DNA from: Senegalimassilia faecalis
Lineage (GTDB): Bacteria; Actinomycetota; Coriobacteriia; Coriobacteriales; Eggerthellaceae
Length of the DNA: 64,000 nucleotides
Direction of reading: 5' to 3'
NCBI RefSeq assembly: GCF_004135645.1
Contig: NZ_SDPW01000001.1
Coordinates: forward strand, 1,736,001-1,800,000
Shown: positions 24,437-38,637 of the stretch, one piece after another
How the letters are laid out: each line of letters begins with the position of its first letter
How positions within the stretch are numbered: position 1 is the first letter of the stretch
The notes under the pieces: generated by a model
The model's input: the letters and a program-made list of their open reading frames with translations, nothing else
The model's database searches: none
What the model was told of the DNA's origin: nothing
Program-made: the position numbers and the translations under genes

Positions 24437-25360
24437 CTATACGCCCTGCTCGTTTTGGTATTCGCGCACGTAATCGCGCAAAAGCTGCAGGTAGCGCTCG
24501 GCAATCGACGAAAGCGGCCGGTCGGCGCGCTTCACGTACCCCAGCTCCATGTGCTCGCTGCTTTCAAGCGGAATGGACACGATTTGGCTGCCGTTCAAAT
24601 CCTCGGACAGGATGCCGCTTGAGATGGTGTACCCGTTCAGGCCAATGACCAGGTTGAACAGCGTGGCGCGATCGGTCACCACAATGCTTTTGTCCACCGC
24701 TTCGGCAATGTGCAACTCTTCGGCGAAGTACAGCGAATTGCGAACACCCTGGTCATAGCTCAGTCGCGGGTACGGCGCCAAGTCGGCAAGCGTCACGCTT
24801 GGGCGCGCCGCCAGCGGGTTGTCGCGGCTGACGAACACGTGCGGCGAGGCGCAAAACAGCGGCTCGAAATGCAGGTCGGCTGACTTCACGGCGTTCGTGA
24901 TGACGCTGCCGTTGAAATCGCAGCGGTACAGCACGCCCAGCTCGCTGCGCTGCACGCGCACGTCGTCGATGATGCCGGCCGTGGACGTTTCACGCAGCGA
25001 AAACTCGTAGCGGTTCTGGTCGAATTCGCGCACCAGCGACACGAACGCGTTCACCACGAACGCGTAATGCTGCGTGGAGATGCCGAACACGCGTCGCGGC
25101 CGGTCCGTGCCCTTGTACTCGCTTTCCAAAAGCTCGGCCTGCTCAACCACCTGCCGCGCGCGCGACAAAAAGCGCATGCCCTCCTCGGTGGGCACCACGC
25201 CGGTGCGCGACCGCGTGAAGATGGTGATGTCCATCTCGCGCTCCAGTTCGGATACGGCCTTCGACAAGCTGGGCTGCGCGATGAACAGCCGCTCGGCCGC
25301 CGCAGTCAGCGACTCCGACTCGGCAACCTGGATGACGTATTTCAATTGCTGCAGTTTCAT
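24437..25360 (-). CDS. LysR-family transcriptional regulator
   Basis: The 307-residue protein has the LysR helix-turn-helix at the N-terminus (LQQLKYVIQVAESESLTAAAERLFIAQPSLSKAVSELE, 3-41) and a two-lobed ligand domain. It lies upstream of the methionine-synthase-like gene with 273 bp between, in the same direction, so it may control that gene (MetR-like role) or itself. The effector is not evident. Confidence 0.92.
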   Translation of the reverse strand: MKLQQLKYVIQVAESESLTAAAERLFIAQPSLSKAVSELEREMDITIFTRSRTGVVPTEEGMRFLSRARQVVEQAELLESEYKGTDRPRRVFGISTQHYAFVVNAFVSLVREFDQNRYEFSLRETSTAGIIDDVRVQRSELGVLYRCDFNGSVITNAVKSADLHFEPLFCASPHVFVSRDNPLAARPSVTLADLAPYPRLSYDQGVRNSLYFAEELHIAEAVDKSIVVTDRATLFNLVIGLNGYTISSGILSEDLNGSQIVSIPLESSEHMELGYVKRADRPLSSIAERYLQLLRDYVREYQNEQGV

Positions 25361-25456
25361 AGCCGCTATTCTACCAGCCGGCCCTGCTCCGGCAACTGCC
25401 CTTTCGGCACAAGAAACAGGATCGAAGCGGCCCGCCCGCGAACTCCGACGCCGCCC

Positions 25457-25831
25457 CTACAATAATGCGGATACGCCTGCGAACCCTGCGCCCGCCGCCC
25501 CAAGCGTCAACGCGTACGTGGCGGCAACGTAGGCTGCCGCCATGCCGCGCCGCCCTTCGCCCGCCAGGTCAACGGCCTCGCAGTTCATGGTGGAAAGCGT
25601 GGAGAACCCGCCAAGAAAACCCATGGTCAGCGCGGTATACGCCATCTGCCCCATGGCAAGGCACCCCGCAAGCGCCGCGCCGGCGATGGTACAGGAAACC
25701 AGGTTCACCAGCAGCGTTGACCACGGGAACGGCCCGGCGGCTTTCGGCTTCAAAAACGTCAGAGCCTTGTGTCGGCACAGCGCCCCGCAAGCACCGCCAA
25801 GCCCCACCAGCAGAAACGTCGTCAGGCTCAT
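25457..25831 (-). CDS. fluC: Fluoride channel FluC (CrcB), short paralogue
   Basis: The 124-residue, four-helix protein has the family motifs GGACGALCRH near the N-terminus, the Asn of LVNLVSC, and the channel signature GFLGGFSTLSTM. FluC dimers let fluoride leave the cell. The start overlaps the stop of the second fluC gene by 4 bp (ATGA), the usual paired arrangement in Gram-positive bacteria, where the two products can form a heterodimer. No fluoride riboswitch was recognised upstream. Confidence 0.92.
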   Translation of the reverse strand: MSLTTFLLVGLGGACGALCRHKALTFLKPKAAGPFPWSTLLVNLVSCTIAGAALAGCLAMGQMAYTALTMGFLGGFSTLSTMNCEAVDLAGEGRRGMAAAYVAATYALTLGAAGAGFAGVSALL

Positions 25832-26457
25832 CGTGCATCGCCTACGCTTTCCCCGCGCCCGCGCTCGGGTCCTCCGCTCCGCGTTCGGCCACCATCCCGC
25901 TTCGTCACCGAGGCCTCTGGCGCGTTCACCCCTACAGCGTCTTGTTTGCGGTCGTCAGAAAGACAGCGGGAATCGGCCCCGATTTCCGTCTCGCAGCAAG
26001 CATGGCGCCCCGGCGCTCCGCCCCTTTCGTGCCGCTTTGCAAGTTTGTCGGCAACCGCCTTTCCCGCCAGCGCGGCCCCGAACGTGGTGGCAACGGTGAT
26101 TCCCAGATACGCGGCGAACATCCCATAGCGCCCGCTCTGCAAAAACGCCAAGTTCTCGGTCGAAAGCGCGGCGATGGTGGTGAACGCGCCAATCAGTCCC
26201 ACGCCCATCGACTTCACCAGCGGCGCGGGCAGCTTCGTGCGCCGCGCCACGTACTGGTTGATAATCTCAAGCGTGAAGCAGCCGAAGATGTTCACGGAAA
26301 GCGTGGCCACGGGAAACCCGCCGCCTGCTGGCAGCGCTGCTTCCAGCGCATAGCGCAGCGTTGCGCCCAAAAAGCCCATCAACAGCACCAGCGGCGTTAA
26401 CGACCGCGGGCTGCGCAACGCGTGCTCCACGGAGTCTGCAATGCTCCCGTGCACCAT
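25828..26457 (-). CDS. fluC: Fluoride channel FluC (CrcB) with C-terminal extension
   Basis: The 209-residue protein has a FluC core (FLGATLRYALEAALP, TLSVNIFGCF, GLIGAFTTIAALSTE) followed by about 70 hydrophilic residues absent from typical 110-130-residue members. ATG 26457 is preceded by AGAAGG. It is 29 bp downstream of telA and overlaps the next fluC by 4 bp. In this copy the phenylalanine-box serine region reads GAFTT in place of GGFST, so the two subunits differ at the pore signature. Confidence 0.88.
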   Translation of the reverse strand: MVHGSIADSVEHALRSPRSLTPLVLLMGFLGATLRYALEAALPAGGGFPVATLSVNIFGCFTLEIINQYVARRTKLPAPLVKSMGVGLIGAFTTIAALSTENLAFLQSGRYGMFAAYLGITVATTFGAALAGKAVADKLAKRHERGGAPGRHACCETEIGADSRCLSDDRKQDAVGVNAPEASVTKRDGGRTRSGGPERGRGESVGDAR

Positions 26458-26486
26458 GCCTTCTTCCGGTCGAAATGACAACGACG

Positions 26487-27653
26487 CTACACGCGAGGAA
26501 TCTCCAGCATCTTCTGCTTCAGGTCGGCTTCCATGCGGCGCATCTCGGCCTCGGCCTCGGCGCGCTTCTGGCGGCCTTCCGCCTGAATCTGCATAACCTC
26601 GTCGAACGTCTTGATAAGCGTCTCGTTCGTGTTCTTCAGGGTTTCGATGTCCACGATGCCGCGCTCGGATTCGCGCGCGATGTCCACGGTGGAGGTGTGC
26701 AGCATCTCGGCATTCTTCTTCAGCAGGTCGTTCGTCATGTTCGTGACGGCGTTCTGCGCGCGAGCGGCCTCGGCGGAGTTCGCGATGCCCAGCGCCAGCA
26801 CCATCTGGCTTTTCCATAGCGGGATGGTGTTCACGATGGTGGTCTGGATTTTCTCCACCAGCACGATCTCGTTGTTCTGCACCAGGCGGATTTGCGGGGC
26901 GGTTTGCATGGCGATGGTGCGCGTCAGGTCCAAATCGCCTAGCTTTTTCTCGAAGCGCGTGCACATGGCCTCAAGGTCTTGCGCGGCCTGCGCGTCTTCG
27001 GCGCGCCCGGATATGCGCGCTTGCTCCGTCAGTTTCGCCAGGTCACCGCTGCGAACCTCGGCAAGCTTCTTCTTGCCGGCCAGCAGGTACATGGTCAGCT
27101 CTTTGAAGTACGTCAGGTTCAGCTCGTACATCTTGTCAAGCGTGGCGGCGTCCTTCATCAGCGTCATCTGATGGCCCTTCAGCGCCTCGACGATCTTGTT
27201 GACGTTCGCTTCGGCCTTGTCGTAGCGCGTGCGCAGCGCGTCTACTTTGCTGGCGCCCTTCTTGAAGAAGCCGAACAGGCCCTTCTCCTCGGTGGCGTCG
27301 AAGCTGCGCAGCTCGGTGACCACGTCGGTGATAAGCCCGCCCACTTCGCCAAGGTCTTTCGTGCGCACGCCCGAAAGCGCCGTTTCCGAGAAATCGGCCA
27401 TTTTCTTCTGCGCGCCCGCGCCGTATTGCAGCACCATGGCGGAGTCGCGCACGTCGATTTGCTGGGCGAACGAGTCGACCATCTGCTTTTCCTCGTCGGT
27501 CAGCATGCTGTCGTCAAGCTGCGACGTTGCCTGCTCGGGGGCGGACGGGACGGTGGCGGCGGGCTGCGCAACCAGCTCGGGCACCGGCGCGTCGTCAAGC
27601 GAAGGCGTCAAGGTGAGCTGGGGTTTTACTTGCTGGTCGTTGGCGTTTGTCAT
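26487..27653 (-). CDS. telA: TelA-family toxic anion resistance protein
   Basis: The 388-residue protein is largely helical and charged, with the TelA pattern LFGFFKKGASKVDALRTRY, AALDKMYELNLTYFKELTMYL-like core and VLVEKIQTTIVNTIPLWKSQM. TelA proteins are linked to tellurite and cell-envelope stress resistance; the biochemical role is not settled. Here telA is directly followed by two fluoride channel genes, and xpaC lies 303 bp upstream, so a stress-response operon is likely. Confidence 0.9.
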   Translation of the reverse strand: MTNANDQQVKPQLTLTPSLDDAPVPELVAQPAATVPSAPEQATSQLDDSMLTDEEKQMVDSFAQQIDVRDSAMVLQYGAGAQKKMADFSETALSGVRTKDLGEVGGLITDVVTELRSFDATEEKGLFGFFKKGASKVDALRTRYDKAEANVNKIVEALKGHQMTLMKDAATLDKMYELNLTYFKELTMYLLAGKKKLAEVRSGDLAKLTEQARISGRAEDAQAAQDLEAMCTRFEKKLGDLDLTRTIAMQTAPQIRLVQNNEIVLVEKIQTTIVNTIPLWKSQMVLALGIANSAEAARAQNAVTNMTNDLLKKNAEMLHTSTVDIARESERGIVDIETLKNTNETLIKTFDEVMQIQAEGRQKRAEAEAEMRRMEADLKQKMLEIPRV

Positions 27654-27956
27654 AGCGCTTCCTTTCGTCGTGACTCCATCGTGATCGGTGTCTCGTTTTG
27701 AATCATCATTTCATCGGCGAAGCCGATGTCGTTACCGTTCATGCTTCGGTCCCTCTCGACTGTTCAAGCTCCTCATCAAGCCGATGCGTCCCAAGCAGGC
27801 TTGGAATCCGAATTCTCATCCCGCGGTTCAAGCCAGAAACCCGAATCGTAAAGCCCAAGGTCATGCACGCTGCGACGAGCAGCCGATTCCGCAGGCGAGG
27901 CAGAGTTTCGCAACGCTTCAAACCTCACGCAACATCAAACGCTGCCGTCCTGGCGT
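27654..27956. other. Gap between xpaC and telA
   Basis: About 300 bp without a credible gene. A perfect 7-bp hairpin CATCGGC-GAA-GCCGATG (27712-27728) lies about 60 bp upstream of telA. I checked for a fluoride riboswitch and saw none. Confidence 0.4.
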
Positions 27957-29114
27957 TCAGCTGCGTTTGGCGCTATCGAACGGCCCGTCCACCAGGCCTT
28001 CTTGCGCCAGCACGGTGTGCAGCACCGAAATGTCGGACGACACGTCTATGGCCATGTCGCGGAACAGCGAGTCAAGCAGCTTCTCGAACGCGGTGTTCAG
28101 GCTGCCAAGAGCCCCTTCGATCTCGCGTTTGGACTGCTGGATGCTGCTACTTTGGATAGGCTGCCCGTCAAGCTCGCGGTACGCGTCAAGCAGCTTCACC
28201 GTTGTGGGCAGATAGTAGTCCATCAGGCGGTCTAGGTCGTCGATGACCTCGGGATTTTCGGCGGCGCAATCCAAAATGGCGCGAACAACGTGCTCAATCT
28301 GGTCAAGCGTGCGCGAAACGTCTTCGCCGGGGATGACCTGGTTGCTCTCGCGAATCTGCGCGATGAACCCTTCGCCGCGCTCGAGAATCTGGCGCTGCTG
28401 CGCCGTGGGCTCGGCTTTCGGCTCCGCCGCGCGGGCCGATTCCGCCAAGTCGCGTTGATGCTGCTGGCGCAGCGCCTCGGCGCGTTGGCTTTCGTACTGC
28501 TGGTAAGCGCCCGGCGTCATAAGCAGCATGGTTTCGCTATTGTCAAGCGCCGCTTGCCTGAACAGGCCTTTCGCCAGCATCTTCTTCACGTTCTTGCGCA
28601 CGTTGTCCGCCGTGTCGGCGCATGCCGCGGCCAGCTCTTCGATACTGCAGCGGTCGCGCAGGCCGATGACGTCGCGATATCGCTCGAAGCGCTTCGCCAG
28701 CTGCAGCTTGCGCCCGCCCACGGCGGCCATGACGGCGCAGGCGGCGCCCGCAACCAGCGACGTGGCCGCGGCGCCCCAGTTCACCAGCAGCAGCAACCCG
28801 CCGCACGCAAGCAGTGGAACGGCCAGCGCGCAGCCCGTTGCCGTCAGCGCCACGCCCGCCCCGCGCTCCGACGAGGGCTTGGCGTACAGGGCATTCATCT
28901 GCTCTTCCTGACGTTTGCGCTGTTGAATGGCTGCGTACTGCTCCTGGCCGCGGCGAAACCCGTCGGATGCCTGCGCGATGCCTTTCCCGATGCTTTGCGC
29001 GGCAACGTCGATGCTGCGTTCGATGGAGGACTGCAGGTTGCTGAAATCCTTCGAGTTCACGGCGTTTTGCACCGCGTTGGCAATTTGGTCTGCAATGTTG
29101 TTTGAGGAAGCCAT
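27957..29114 (-). CDS. xpaC: XpaC-like protein (5-bromo-4-chloroindolyl phosphate hydrolysis family)
   Basis: The 385-residue protein has an N-terminal soluble coiled region, two adjacent hydrophobic segments (GVALTATGCALAVPLLACGGLLLLV and a following Ala-rich helix, about 85-130), a middle segment resembling a small helical domain (FERYRDVIGLRDRCSIEELAAACADT) and a C-terminal helical XpaC region (LDRLMDYYLPTTVKLLDAYREL). xpaC and telA are commonly neighbours; both are associated with envelope stress. No catalytic motif is evident despite the historical family name. Confidence 0.82.
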   Translation of the reverse strand: MASSNNIADQIANAVQNAVNSKDFSNLQSSIERSIDVAAQSIGKGIAQASDGFRRGQEQYAAIQQRKRQEEQMNALYAKPSSERGAGVALTATGCALAVPLLACGGLLLLVNWGAAATSLVAGAACAVMAAVGGRKLQLAKRFERYRDVIGLRDRCSIEELAAACADTADNVRKNVKKMLAKGLFRQAALDNSETMLLMTPGAYQQYESQRAEALRQQHQRDLAESARAAEPKAEPTAQQRQILERGEGFIAQIRESNQVIPGEDVSRTLDQIEHVVRAILDCAAENPEVIDDLDRLMDYYLPTTVKLLDAYRELDGQPIQSSSIQQSKREIEGALGSLNTAFEKLLDSLFRDMAIDVSSDISVLHTVLAQEGLVDGPFDSAKRS

Positions 29115-29467
29115 GGTCGCCTCTCCGGCAAGCGCTGCGCTTGGCCGAGCTGGAAATCCGTTTCTGCGATTTTACCGCAATCGGCAAGGCACGCCTATCG
29201 AACAGGCTGCGGTGATATGCCGCGCGTTTCGTATCAATATGGAAACGGTTTGCCCGCAGCTTGCCACGTAAACGAAAGCGCGCCCGTTCGCGATGTCCAG
29301 CTGGAACCGCGAACAGCCGCGCAAAGCGAAAACGCGCTCGTCTGCGGTGCCCACCCGGGACTGCAAGTGGCAGCGTAAACAACAAAGCGGTCGATCGCTA
29401 TTCCAACCAGAACCGCGATCGACCGCATCTACACCTATATAAAGACTACCTACTTGCTTTCACGAGA
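29115..29467. other. Gap between the small membrane protein and xpaC
   Basis: About 350 bp. Nothing recognisable apart from a loose inverted match around GCGGTCGATCGC/GCGATCGACCGC (about 29388-29428), which could act as a weak terminator for the gene at 29468. Confidence 0.4.
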
Positions 29468-29776
29468 CTACAACGAAAGGGAAGAAGCAGCTTTCACAGC
29501 AACTTCGCGTTTCGTCTCGCCCTTCACCGGACGCAAGCGCGTGCCCATCGGACGCGACAGCCGCTTGATAATGAAGCGAATCGCAGCATATAAAGGATAG
29601 GCAACCACAGCGAAATCCACCAGGAAGTTCGACACCGCCTGCAAGCCGCCCGCAAACGTGCCGGCCTCAAGCGGCCCGGCAGGCGACCCCGCGGCAATCC
29701 ACAGCGCGTAACTGACCAGCATAAGCACCGTGTACGATGCCATGTACCACGCAAAATGCATCTGCAAACGTCTCAT
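29468..29776 (-). CDS. Small two-helix membrane protein, unknown
   Basis: The 102-residue product starts at ATG 29776 with AAGGGG upstream. Two hydrophobic helices (WYMASYTVLMLVSYALWIAAG and NFLVDFAVVAYPLYAAIRFII) are followed by a basic tail. The open frame continues 90 codons upstream, with a plausible segment (TLGYYIEREHEEAFRSGPFGEFAKREGAL) that could be part of a longer product from a TTG start; the choice is uncertain. I do not recognise the family. Confidence 0.5.
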   Translation of the reverse strand: MRRLQMHFAWYMASYTVLMLVSYALWIAAGSPAGPLEAGTFAGGLQAVSNFLVDFAVVAYPLYAAIRFIIKRLSRPMGTRLRPVKGETKREVAVKAASSLSL

Positions 29777-30350
29777 GCCAACCCCTTCCAACGCACCTTC
29801 GCGCTTCGCAAACTCGCCAAACGGCCCCGAGCGAAACGCCTCTTCATGCTCACGTTCAATGTAATACCCCAATGTAAAAACCGCGTACGGCGCGCGTAAG
29901 AAAAGAGGTTCAAGTGTGCTAGTAACGCAGGTGCGCGCTTTCGATCGGAAGCGGAGGCGCGCGCAAGACCGAGCGTGACGGCGGGCGCGCGCAGCCCGAG
30001 GCGCTCCTCTGTAGGCATGAAGCCAGCATCCCGCCCTAAAACCCAAATATGTAGGAAACGTGGAGAAACCGCCCAGCAGAAAATAGTCCTTGCATCGGGG
30101 CGGGGAGGCGCGTATTATTCAATCTTGCGCCAAGCGCGAAAGCGCGAAGGCCGAAAGCCGCGGGGGCGACCCCGCAGGCGGGAACCTTGAGAACCGGATA
30201 CTGGACAAGAGACGATCACAATAGCCAGTGAAGCCAGCGCAGGCAGGGCCTACCTACTTTGAGCCCGCCTGCCCCGGATTTACAATTTCTTTTAAAGTTT
30301 TTCTTTTTATGCCAAAGATCGCGGGGACGGGAGACCGGCCCCGCTCTTCT
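29777..30350. other. Leader region of the rRNA operon
   Basis: About 570 bp without a confirmed gene. It contains the rRNA promoter at 30090-30118 and then 230 bp of leader, including a T-rich stretch at 30288-30310 and a GC hairpin (GCGGGGACGGG/CCGGCCCCGC, about 30330-30345) just before the 16S gene, likely for processing. Confidence 0.5.
30090..30118 (+). promoter_or_regulatory. rRNA operon promoter
   Basis: TTGCAT (30090-30095) and TATTAT (30113-30118) with an ideal 17-bp spacer, about 230 bp upstream of the 16S gene. Confidence 0.65.
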
Positions 30351-35125
<4,775 letters not shown>

Positions 35126-35250
35126 TCCTCGTAAGGGATTTTGCGAGGCGTCGATGTGCGGGCAGCTTCCTTCGCTGCACGGCCGCCAGGGTCGCCCCGG
35201 AAGGGGACCCGGGCAGGCTCATATCCATGAGCCGCGGGGGAGCGCCCCCC

Positions 35251-35369
<119 letters not shown>

Positions 35370-35410
35370 GAGGGCGCTTTTCTATGCGCGAGCGGCCGCA
35401 GAGGCCGGCA

Positions 35411-35455
35411 GGGCCCGCGGGGGGATCGTCCCCCCGCGGGCCCTTCTTGCGTTTT
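35411..35455 (+). terminator. rRNA operon terminator
   Basis: Perfect 15-bp GC stem (35411-35425 with 35429-35443) with a TCG loop and a T-rich tail TTCTTGCGTTTT, 42 bp after the 5S gene. Confidence 0.9.
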
Positions 35456-35679
35456 AGGGCGTCTATGAGCGGGTCCCCTTCCGCGCTCTGGGGCCTGCTG
35501 CGCGCGGCCTATTCTGCGTTCCGGGGGCGCCTTCTCTTGCGCGCGGGTCTCTTCTGCGTTCTGGGGGATAATGAATGGCTATGAGTCGGCTTTTGCCCTT
35601 ACCAGTCCTTGATTCTTTGGGGTTTGATTGCTTTCTGTGATAGGCTTTATAGCGTTGACGGTCTGAACAGGGGGTTGTA

Positions 35680-36297
35680 GTGCCTAAGCCTCATATTCCT
35701 TTGGATGAATTGAACTTGCAGGTGAGGGGTTGTCGGCGGTGCCCTCTTGCTGATGGGCGCACGCAAACGGTTTTCGGCACGGGAAACCCCCATGCCCGGG
35801 TGTTGTTCGTTGGCGAAGCTCCTGGGAAAAATGAGGACTTGCAGGGCGAGCCTTTTGTGGGGGCTGCCGGGCATTATTTAAATGAACTGCTGGGAGTTGC
35901 TGGCTTGCGTCGCGAGGACGTGTTCATCGCGAACGTGTTGAAGTGTCGGCCGCCTTCGAATCGCGACCCTCGTCCTGAGGAGATTGAGGCGTGTACGCCG
36001 TTTTTGCGTGAGCAGACGCGAACCATTGATCCCGAGGTCATCGTGACGCTGGGGAAATTCTCAACGCAGTTTATCTTGAAGACGCAGATGGGCATCTCGC
36101 GCTTGCATGGGCATGCCTATAAGGCGGGCAAGTTTTTGGTGTTTCCGATATTTCATCCTGCTGCTGCTTTGTATGACGGTGCTAAGCGTGAGGCATTAGA
36201 GAATGATTTCGTTACGCTGAAGGAAGTGCTGCAGATGCTTGATGCGGAAAAGATGAAGGCCGCTCAGCAAGGTGATGGTGCTGCGTCTGCTAGCTAA
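35680..36297 (+). CDS. Uracil-DNA glycosylase, family 4/5 (4Fe-4S)
   Basis: The 205-residue protein carries the family-4 motifs GEAPGKNEDLQGEPFVGAAG and FHPAA, and four cysteines suited to a 4Fe-4S cluster (C18, C21 in GCRRC, then KC in VLKCRPP and C in EACTPFL). It removes uracil from DNA in base excision repair. Start GTG 35680; TTGATT (35624) and TTTATA (35646) form a plausible promoter. The GC content of the coding sequence is lower than in its neighbours to the left, as is that of folC. Confidence 0.9.
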   Translation: MPKPHIPLDELNLQVRGCRRCPLADGRTQTVFGTGNPHARVLFVGEAPGKNEDLQGEPFVGAAGHYLNELLGVAGLRREDVFIANVLKCRPPSNRDPRPEEIEACTPFLREQTRTIDPEVIVTLGKFSTQFILKTQMGISRLHGHAYKAGKFLVFPIFHPAAALYDGAKREALENDFVTLKEVLQMLDAEKMKAAQQGDGAASAS

Positions 36298-36403
36298 CAG
36301 CGTTCGCTCTTAGCGTCATGTCCCTTTTGCTGTGGGCATTCTGCTGCTTTTTCTGACTATTCGCATGCTTGCGTAACGCTTGTTGTAGAACTGCTTACGC
36401 GTA

Positions 36404-37828
36404 ATGATTGCGTTGTGTGACGCTCACTTAATAGATTGCGGGTTACTGGTGATTTCTGACTCATTTGAAGCGGGGGATTTCGATCCCATTGCGTATATCA
36501 ACACTCCCTATTGGCAAGCCTCTCGGCTGGGGCTTGACCGTATTCGAGAGCTTCTTGAGCGTTTGGGGCGCCCGCAGGATTCGCTTCGGTTCGTGCACGT
36601 TGCGGGCACGAATGGGAAGGGCAGCACGTGTTCGTATATTGCGAGCATACTGCAAGCTGCTGGCTATACCACGGGCTTGTTTACCAGTCCCTTTATCGAA
36701 CGATTTGAAGAGCGCATTCGCGTGAATGGGCTCGATATCAGCTACGAGGCGCTTACGCGCGTCACGCTTGAGGTTCGCAAGCATGCTGAGGCGATGGCTG
36801 CTGAATGCGACGACCATCCCACAGAGTTCGAGCTGATGACGGCTGTCGCGCTGCAATATTTTGCGGAAAGCAAGTGCGACATCGTGGTGCTTGAGGTTGG
36901 CCTTGGCGGTCGTTTGGACTCTACGAACGTGATTGATGTGCCCGAGGTTGCGGTTATTGCGCGTATTGGGCTTGATCATACGAACTTGCTGGGCAACACC
37001 ACGGCCGAGATTGCGGGCGAGAAAGCGGGCATCATCAAGCCTGGTTGCGCGGTGGTGTCTTGGCCTCAAGATGCTGAAGCGATGGCGGTGGTTGATGAGG
37101 CTGTGCGAGGTTGCGGCGGTACTGTTTCCTGCCCTGAGTTCTCTTCCTTGAGCGTTGGCGAAATAGTTCATGTTGAGGAAGCTGATGCTGCGGCTGGCCA
37201 ACCATCGGTGCTTCGCTTCTTTACGTATAAAGGTGTTGCGTATACGACGTCGCTTCTGGGGAGCTACCAGCCGAAAAATGCCGCGCTTGCCCTTGAGGCG
37301 GTGTTTGCGCTTCGTTCACGTGGGTGGAATATTTCCGATGACGCTGTGCGTTCTGGTGTTGCCGCTGCCAGGTGGGCGGGCCGGTTCGAGGTGCTGCCGC
37401 GTGTGAGCGGGCGGCCGTTGATTGTGGTTGATGGCGGTCACAACCCCCAGGGAGCTCAGGCGCTTGCCGATTCTTTGGCGGATGTTTTCCCTGGCAAGAA
37501 AGTCGTTTTGTTTTCAGGCGTTATGGCTGATAAGAACCATGCGGCAATGCTTGCAACCGTACTGCCGTATGCCTGTGCGTTTGTGGCGGTGACGCCTGAC
37601 AACCCTCGCGCATTGCCGGCACCGGAATATGCCGCCGAGGCGAAACGTGTTGTGGCTGACCTGGCCGACGGAGCGGAGCTGCCGGTGTATGCGGCGTGTG
37701 ATTACGATGACGGTGCCAAGCGAGCTGGCGAATATGCTGGCACTGATGGCATTATCTGTGCTTTTGGCAGCCTGTACAGCATTCACCAGACGAAAGAGGC
37801 GTTTCGGGCTGCGGGTCTGATTGAGTAG
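36404..37828 (+). CDS. folC: Folylpolyglutamate/dihydrofolate synthase FolC
   Basis: The protein has the Mur-ligase-type ATP-binding motif HVAGTNGKGSTCSYIAS, then FTSPFIERFEERIRVNG and the second family segment EVGLGGRLDSTNVI, DHTNLLGNT, and a C-terminal domain with VVDGGHNPQGA. It adds glutamate to folates (and possibly dihydropteroate) in the cytoplasm. ATG 36404 gives 474 residues, but no clear ribosome site is seen; GTG 36449 is an equally good start. Confidence 0.92.
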   Translation: MIALCDAHLIDCGLLVISDSFEAGDFDPIAYINTPYWQASRLGLDRIRELLERLGRPQDSLRFVHVAGTNGKGSTCSYIASILQAAGYTTGLFTSPFIERFEERIRVNGLDISYEALTRVTLEVRKHAEAMAAECDDHPTEFELMTAVALQYFAESKCDIVVLEVGLGGRLDSTNVIDVPEVAVIARIGLDHTNLLGNTTAEIAGEKAGIIKPGCAVVSWPQDAEAMAVVDEAVRGCGGTVSCPEFSSLSVGEIVHVEEADAAAGQPSVLRFFTYKGVAYTTSLLGSYQPKNAALALEAVFALRSRGWNISDDAVRSGVAAARWAGRFEVLPRVSGRPLIVVDGGHNPQGAQALADSLADVFPGKKVVLFSGVMADKNHAAMLATVLPYACAFVAVTPDNPRALPAPEYAAEAKRVVADLADGAELPVYAACDYDDGAKRAGEYAGTDGIICAFGSLYSIHQTKEAFRAAGLIE

Positions 37829-38003
37829 CTCCGAGTCGCGCTGCGGTTTTGATTGCGCAGCTGTGTGTTGTTGGTGGTTGAAGGCTGCACGCCCAAACGC
37901 GCGATGGCTTGATGCAGCGACAAGCGGATGTGCGCGTTTCGGGTTTGGACGGCTGATATCAGTGCCGTGTCAATCGCTAGAGAGCTTTACGCTTGCTGAA
38001 TAG

Positions 38004-38041
38004 AAAGAAGCCGTTCAGACATCTATCCGGACGGCTTCTTT
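38004..38041. terminator. Bidirectional terminator between folC and acpP
   Basis: AAAGAAGCCGT (38004-38014) pairs with ACGGCTTCTTT (38031-38041), giving T-runs on either strand. It mainly serves acpP (stop at 38063, leftward). Confidence 0.85.
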
Positions 38042-38062
38042 GTTGGTGCTTTGTTTTGCGAC

Positions 38063-38281
38063 TTACAGGTTGTCGATGTACTCGACCAGGTCGCCGACGG
38101 TTTCGAGGCCTTCGGGCTCGCCGAAGTCGACGTCGCACTTCTCCTCGAGGTCGCAGATCAGCTCGACCATGTCGAGGGAGTCGATGCCGAGGGACTCGAA
38201 CGTGGACTCTTCGTTGACGGTTTCGGGCTCGATATCCAGGTTGTCCTGAAGAACTTTTTTGATGGTGTCGATGGTAGCCAT
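38063..38281 (-). CDS. acpP: Acyl carrier protein
   Basis: The 72-residue acidic protein has the phosphopantetheine attachment motif GIDSLDMVEL (Ser36 region) and the size of bacterial ACP. It carries acyl chains in fatty acid synthesis. It stands alone between folC and hpf, with its own terminator, not beside other fab genes. A good AAAGGAT ribosome site precedes the start. Confidence 0.95.
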   Translation of the reverse strand: MATIDTIKKVLQDNLDIEPETVNEESTFESLGIDSLDMVELICDLEEKCDVDFGEPEGLETVGDLVEYIDNL

Positions 38282-38637
38282 AGTGGCGAATCCTTTCTCA
38301 AACTAGCAACGCAGGTATGGTAGCACAAACCGCGCGCGGGCTTTGCGGTTCAAGATGAGCCGACACGCACGAATCATACGTGCTGCACAGGTGAAAACAG
38401 GGAAAGGGAAGGACTGCGTTTGGATATTGCAGGACAATCAGCTCTGTAATGCTGCAGCGTGTTTGGCGAAATGGTGAAGCGCACTGCGTGTGTTGGCTTC
38501 TGCGCTGCAGGCTGTTCGCGGCTTGTTTGTTAGCTGGGGCTGCGGGTCGCTGCGAACGCTGCAGCGAAAGAGGGGTACTTGCAAAACAAAAGTGGCCGCG
38601 CAAAGGTGCGCGGCCACGTGGTAACGGTGAATAATCG
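38282..38637. other. Gap between hpf and acpP
   Basis: 356 bp without a credible gene, holding the hpf terminator at the right side and presumably the acpP promoter. Nothing else recognised. Confidence 0.5.
38582..38617 (-). terminator. Terminator of hpf
   Basis: Perfect 10-bp stem GTGGCCGCGC/GCGCGGCCAC (38592-38601, 38608-38617) followed on the minus strand by TTTTGTTTTGC. Confidence 0.88.

Noticed and set aside
25828-26964. 378-residue extension of the second fluoride channel
   Set aside because: The N-terminal part is antisense to telA and Arg/His-rich; ATG 26457 has a ribosome site and matches the family start.
27654-27956. Fluoride riboswitch upstream of telA-fluC
   Set aside because: I looked for the conserved crcB-motif pseudoknot pattern and saw no match by eye.
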